A stretch of 64,000 nt of DNA from Mesostigma viride. Lineage: Eukaryota > Streptophyta > Mesostigmatophyceae > Mesostigmatales > Mesostigmataceae. Each line of letters starts with the position of its first letter. Within the stretch, counting starts at the first letter, position 1. The stretch spans positions 5,120,220 to 5,184,219 of the forward strand of contig RPFO01000156.1 of assembly GCA_009746045.1 (NCBI GenBank). Direction: 5' to 3'. Below, piece after piece: positions 60,003 to 64,000 of the stretch. A program made the translations under genes and the position numbers. The notes under the pieces are model-generated. The model was not told the origin of the DNA. It saw only the letters and a program-made list of their open reading frames with translations, and made no database searches.

Positions 60003-60421
60003 ATGGCACCCGAATCCACGAATGCCGGAGAAGCTATGCAAGGCCTTGACGAAAACTTGAGGGATCAGCTGCGTCAAAGGGAAGAGGAAATTGGCCGCCT
60101 TCGCGAAGAATTGCGGCGTAGAGATGCGATGATCGCCAGATTACAGGTCCAGGCCGGGGCCGGGGGCGGGGGCGCGGGCAGAGGCCATGCCAATGGCAAT
60201 TCTAGCTTGCCGGCGGGTGCAATTGGTGGAGGTGGAAAGGCGGGAGAGGCTGAGCTGTCCCGGGTCAAGAAGGAGTGCGAGGTGATGATGGACCGCTGGC
60301 GGGACGCCCATCCGTTACGGCCCAGTTTCATTCGAGAATGGCAGAAGAAGTCCAGAAATGACATGTGGAGCTCAGAGCAGGAGAGATACAAGCTGCGAGC
60401 ACAACTGGATGCAATATGCCG
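60003..60421 (+). CDS. ATRX-like paralogue, exon 1
   Basis: The ATG at 60003 opens 139 codons plus two bases: LRDQLRQREEEIGRLREELR, then a Gly-rich linker and VMMDRWRDAHPLRPSFIREW, QKKSRNDMWSSEQERYKLR, LDAIC. Coiled coil, WRDA..PLRPSF block and end match exon 1 of the gene at 40845, and the donor CG|GTACGT has the same phase 2. The product of the full gene would be a second nuclear SNF2 ATPase, but only its N-terminal region lies in the window. Confidence 0.75.
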
Positions 60422-61039
60422 GTACGTTGGCATTCTTACTCCTCTTTGGAATGGCTTTTTTTCCTTCTGGAGCTCACTAAGAGCACCGCAATTGCAACGG
60501 CACAGCAGTTTGCCCTATTCGAGATAATTACTGCCGCGTCGTGGCGATTTGTGCCCTAGCATGTCCATGCATGAGACATGTACCCAGCGAAAGAGCAACA
60601 ACCAGCATGGGAGGGTCTAGCCATGATGTCTTGCTGCCATGTTCCGTGGTTATGCTGTTGCGTGCCTGCCACGTGCACGTTTGAATGATCGACACACTTG
60701 ACATTCATTCTCGCTCCACATCTTGTCCAGGATTCAGCAGTACCACACTCATTTTGCCTGACTAGGCTGATGTTGATGATGACATTTGTTGCCCGTTAGA
60801 AAAGCTGATTATAATGAGCTCGCAAGCATTTCTTCTGCAGTTACCATAACTGCTGCTGTCTTTTCCTGTGCATCCATCGCTCAATCCCTGGACTCATTGC
60901 ACAGTCTTAACGTTCCAGGCATTAAACTACTATTGCCACAGCCGATAGCATGCAAACATGCAAATATTCTCTTGCTCTGTCTTCCCCCTAGTCCCTTCCC
61001 GGTCCCCTCCTTTTCTCCTAATCAATCAATATTCATTCA

Positions 61040-61690
61040 AACTTCTGCGCGTGCTCCCTCCCTCCCTCCCTCCCTCCCTCCCTCCCTCCCTCCCTCCCTC
61101 CCTCCCTCCCTCCCTCCCTCCCTCCCTCCCTCCCTCCCTCCCTCCCTCCCTCCCTCCCTCCCTCCCTCCCTCCCTCCCTCCCTCCCTCCCTCCCTCCCTC
61201 CCTCCCTCCCTCCCTCCCTCCCTCCCTCCTCCCTCCCCTCCCTCCCTCCCTCCCTCCCCCTCCCTCCCTCCCTCCCTCCTCCCTCCTCCCTCCCTCCCTC
61301 CCTCCCTCCCTCCCTCCCTCCCTCCCTCCCTCCCTCCTCCCTCCTCCCTCCCTCCCTCCCTCCCCCTCCCTCCCTCCTCCCTCCCTCCCTCCTCCTCCTC
61401 CCTCCCTCCCTCCCTCCCTCCCTCCCTCCTCCTCCCTCCCTCCCTCCCTCCTCCCTCCCTCCCTCCCTCCCTCCCTCCCTCCCTCCCTCCCTCCCTCCCT
61501 CCTCCCTCCCTCCCTCCCTCCCTCCCTCCCTCCCTCCCTCCCTCCCTCCCTCCTCCCTCCCTCCCTCCCTCCCTCCCTCCCTCCCTCCCTCCCTCCCTCC
61601 CTCCCTCCCTCCCTCCCTCCCTCCCCTCCCTCCCCCTCCCTCCCCCCCCCCTCCTCCCTCCCTCCCCCCCCCCCCCCCCCCCCCCCTGCA
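61040..61690 (+). repeat. (CCCT)n array at the end of intron 1 of the paralogue
   Basis: About 600 bp of CCCT with occasional CCT, CCCCT and a final C run end in CTGCAG, the acceptor of exon 2. The equivalent intron of the other paralogue is only 313 bp and has no such array. Frames through it (LPPS repeats) are intronic. Positions 60422-61039 of the intron show nothing. Confidence 0.93.
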
Positions 61691-61691
61691 G

Positions 61692-62022
61692 CGCCATCGC
61701 CGGGAGCATCACTTCGAGGACAACCGACGCCAAGCTCAAAATGGAGATGCGCAACGCCGAGGCGACGATAGAGCTCCTGTGCAAGATGCAACAAAGGTTC
61801 GAGGCCAGGGACCAGAAACCTGTCACCCCGGAGGACGCCGCGAAAGACAGGGCCAAGGCGGAGCAGGAGATGCAGGAGAAGAGGGCCGAACGGGCGAGGC
61901 GCGTCCCGGACCGGCGGGCGCGGCGCGCGGTGGGAAGGGCGATGAGGGATCTTGCGGTTACGGATGGCGGGTCAAGGGAGCCACGTGTGGCAGATGCTGG
62001 TAGCGACTCAGTGGGGTCGGAC

Positions 62023-62093
<71 letters not shown>

Positions 62094-64000
62094 GGAGGAG
62101 GAGGAGGAGGAGGAGGAGGAGGAGGAGGAGGAGGAGGAGGAGGAGGAGGAGGAGGAGGAGGAGGAGGAGGAGGAGGAGGAGGAGGAGGAGGAGGAGGAGG
62201 AGGGCAGCATCCTTGGGGCAGAGGAGGAAGGGGAGGAAGAGCCAGTTGGCGAGCGTGACCAGATGGGCACCAGGGTACACCGGGGGCATCGCAGGGAGTC
62301 GGCGGGCGTGCCTGTCATAGCGACACCTCACATCCGGCGACCCCGGCCGAGAGTCCGTGAGAAGCGCGTGGCGTGGCCCGGCGCGGGCAGAGACTGGGAG
62401 GGGCTCCGTGGGGGAGAGCGAGGTGAAAGAGACGAGGAAGAGGAGGGAAGTGCAGCGGGCGACGAGGGGCGTGGGGGGGCAGCAGCATCAGCTGAAGAAG
62501 ACAGTGTGGAGGAGGATGAGGAGGAGGATGAAGAGGAGGATGAAGAGGAGGATGAACAGGAAGGGGAGGGGGAGGGGAGGGGGAGGAGGAGGAGGAGGGA
62601 GAGGGTGAAGAAGAGCGAATTGCTCAGAAGAGCTGCCAGCGGGGGGAAGAGGATGGGATGAGTGTGGATTCACAAGAGGTGAGCGCCGAGGAAGGCGTTT
62701 TTAACGACGATGAGGGCGAGGGGGAGGAGGTTGGAATGGAGGAGGAAAGGGCAGGGGCGGAAGAGGAGGAAGAGGAAGGGGGAGAACGGGGAGAAGGGGA
62801 AGAAGGGGAAGAAGGGGAAGAAGGGGAGCAAGGGGAAGAAGGGGAAGAAGGGGAAGAAGGGGAAGAAGGGGAAGAAGGGGAGGAAGAGGTAGGGGATGAG
62901 CCGCAGGATGAGGAGACTTCGATGGTCTCTTGCCCTCCCTCGCAGGTGCCCAGCTACGGGATCACAGACAGCGAGGAGGCGGGGCCCAGCTACTCGTACA
63001 CGTCCAGCGAACAGGCCGCGCCGGATAATTCTGGCGACGAGGCGGACAGCAAGGTGGGGAACGAGGGGGAGGAGCGCAAGGAGGGGAGGAAAGGGGGTGA
63101 GGTGGGGGCAAGGAGCAAGCAGAGCCATCATGAGCATGGGGACATGGTTGGGGATGTGGCCAGTGAGGGTGCTGGGGAGAGCGGGGGTTTGTCGGCCCAC
63201 AGGAGTGAGAATTGGGATGCGGGCAGTGACGGCTGGCAGGGTCATGGGGACGACGGCTATGATCGTGGCCAGGATGATGGCAATGATGGCGAGCGTGGTG
63301 GTCATGGTATCGTCAATCATGGTGGTGATGAGAACTATGGCACACAGGGGGGCGGTGGTGAGGGTCGTCGGGAGACCAGCCTGGGGCCACGAGAGGGTGA
63401 GGGCGTGGCGAATGCAAATGCTGATGCTGCCACCCCTGATGTTAGGGCGATGCGGGTCCCTGCAAGCATACGCGGGGGGGTTGCTGCTGCATCCTCGTCA
63501 CATAGGGAAGGCCTGTCCCTCTCCCCCATGCCCTCCCCTGCTACGGCAGGCCATGATGCCGCACGCGGTGGCACCAATGATGGCGCGGGTGATGGCGCCA
63601 TGGGGTGTTACGGGGTGAACGCCACCCCCAGCAGAACAGGGAGCTCCCTGCCACCCAGGCACGCAGGGTACAAACCCGTTGGGGTCCTCGCCTCGGCGAA
63701 TCGCCCAGGAGAGCCTGCAGGGCGCCAGGTGGGCCAGCCCAGGTCAGGCCGTCGGGGCGCACTCTTTCCTGCCGGAGAGGACGACGTCACGACGGATGCG
63801 GAGGGTGGGGTTGCCACGTCAGCGAACAGTGCAGGGGCCACCACGCTGGTGCTGACGGAGGTGATCTCCGCGTTGCATAGAGAAGCTGACGGTACGGGGA
63901 AGGAGAGGGCGGACGATGTGGAGGATGACGCAGCATCGCCTGCTCCCAAGGGCTTGTTTGCGACGCCTGCCAGGGTGGCCTTGCGTGGCTGTGGGGGGAT
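61692..64000 (+). CDS. ATRX-like paralogue, exon 2, with apparent frameshift; continues beyond window
   Basis: Starts RAIAGSITSRTTDAKLKM after acceptor CTGCAG; RRAVGRAMRDLAVTDGGSRE and ADAGSDSVGSD match exon 2 of the gene at 40134-37360. (GAT)23 and (GAG)37 encode 24 Asp and 37 Glu at 62020-62202. The first frame stops at TGA 62659, but from about 62583 the next frame is open to the window end and holds the remaining conserved blocks: VPSYGITDSEEAGPSYSY, SSLPPRHAGYKPVGVLASAN, ADDVEDDAASPAPKG. The register changes within a purine tract at about 62555-62600. This is either a sequencing slip, a short unrecognised intron, or a real mutation. Confidence 0.65.

Noticed and set aside
60786-61690. 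Pro/Ser/Leu-rich plus-strand frames (LPPS repeats)
   Set aside because: CCCT array in intron 1 of the paralogue; coding resumes at 61692.

Overview
This window is nuclear DNA from a eukaryote. Every gene I can assemble has GT-AG introns with phases that match across junctions. Coding exons are GC-rich, and the space between them is AT-richer and full of microsatellites, minisatellites and non-autonomous transposons. I see no operons, Shine-Dalgarno sites, CRISPR arrays or prokaryotic genes. The pattern suits a unicellular alga or another protist with a repeat-loaded genome; I cannot name the species.

Layout. (1) 1-6252, + strand: the 3' part of a gene whose first visible residues form a PAM2 poly(A)-binding-protein docking motif, followed by a Met/Pro/Gln-rich tail, as in ataxin-2-type proteins. 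(2) 7061-20218: retroposon territory with several copies of a family that encodes only an L1-ORF1-like protein (flanked by target-site duplications, with a TTAA-rich tail and a 3' UUCG hairpin), plus a 1.7 kb DNA transposon with TTAA target duplications sitting inside an older copy. (3) 20255-40845, - strand: a complete 12-exon SNF2/ATRX-RAD54L2-like chromatin remodeller. All twelve exons join into one frame of about 3552 codons, and all helicase motifs are present. (4) 40846-50277: mostly non-coding, with a 527 bp TA-flanked element, a full-length retroposon copy and a 1 kb tetranucleotide array. (5) 50278-56341, - strand: the 3' six exons of an unrecognised gene rich in Arg-Pro-x-Ser-Ala motifs. 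(6) 58454-59355: a 902 bp TA-flanked inverted-repeat transposon. (7) 60003-64000, + strand: the 5' part of a second, diverged copy of the ATRX-like gene, running off the window.

Main points. Two ATRX-like paralogues lie head to head about 19 kb apart and share the position and phase of their first intron. The retroposon family is an ORF1-only parasite comparable in design to mammalian HAL1. One copy carries many short insertions built around 4-base palindromes. Several large pyrimidine arrays lie directly against 3' splice sites on the sense strand. Gene models rest on reading frames, splice consensus and recognised motifs only; no transcript or database evidence was available.
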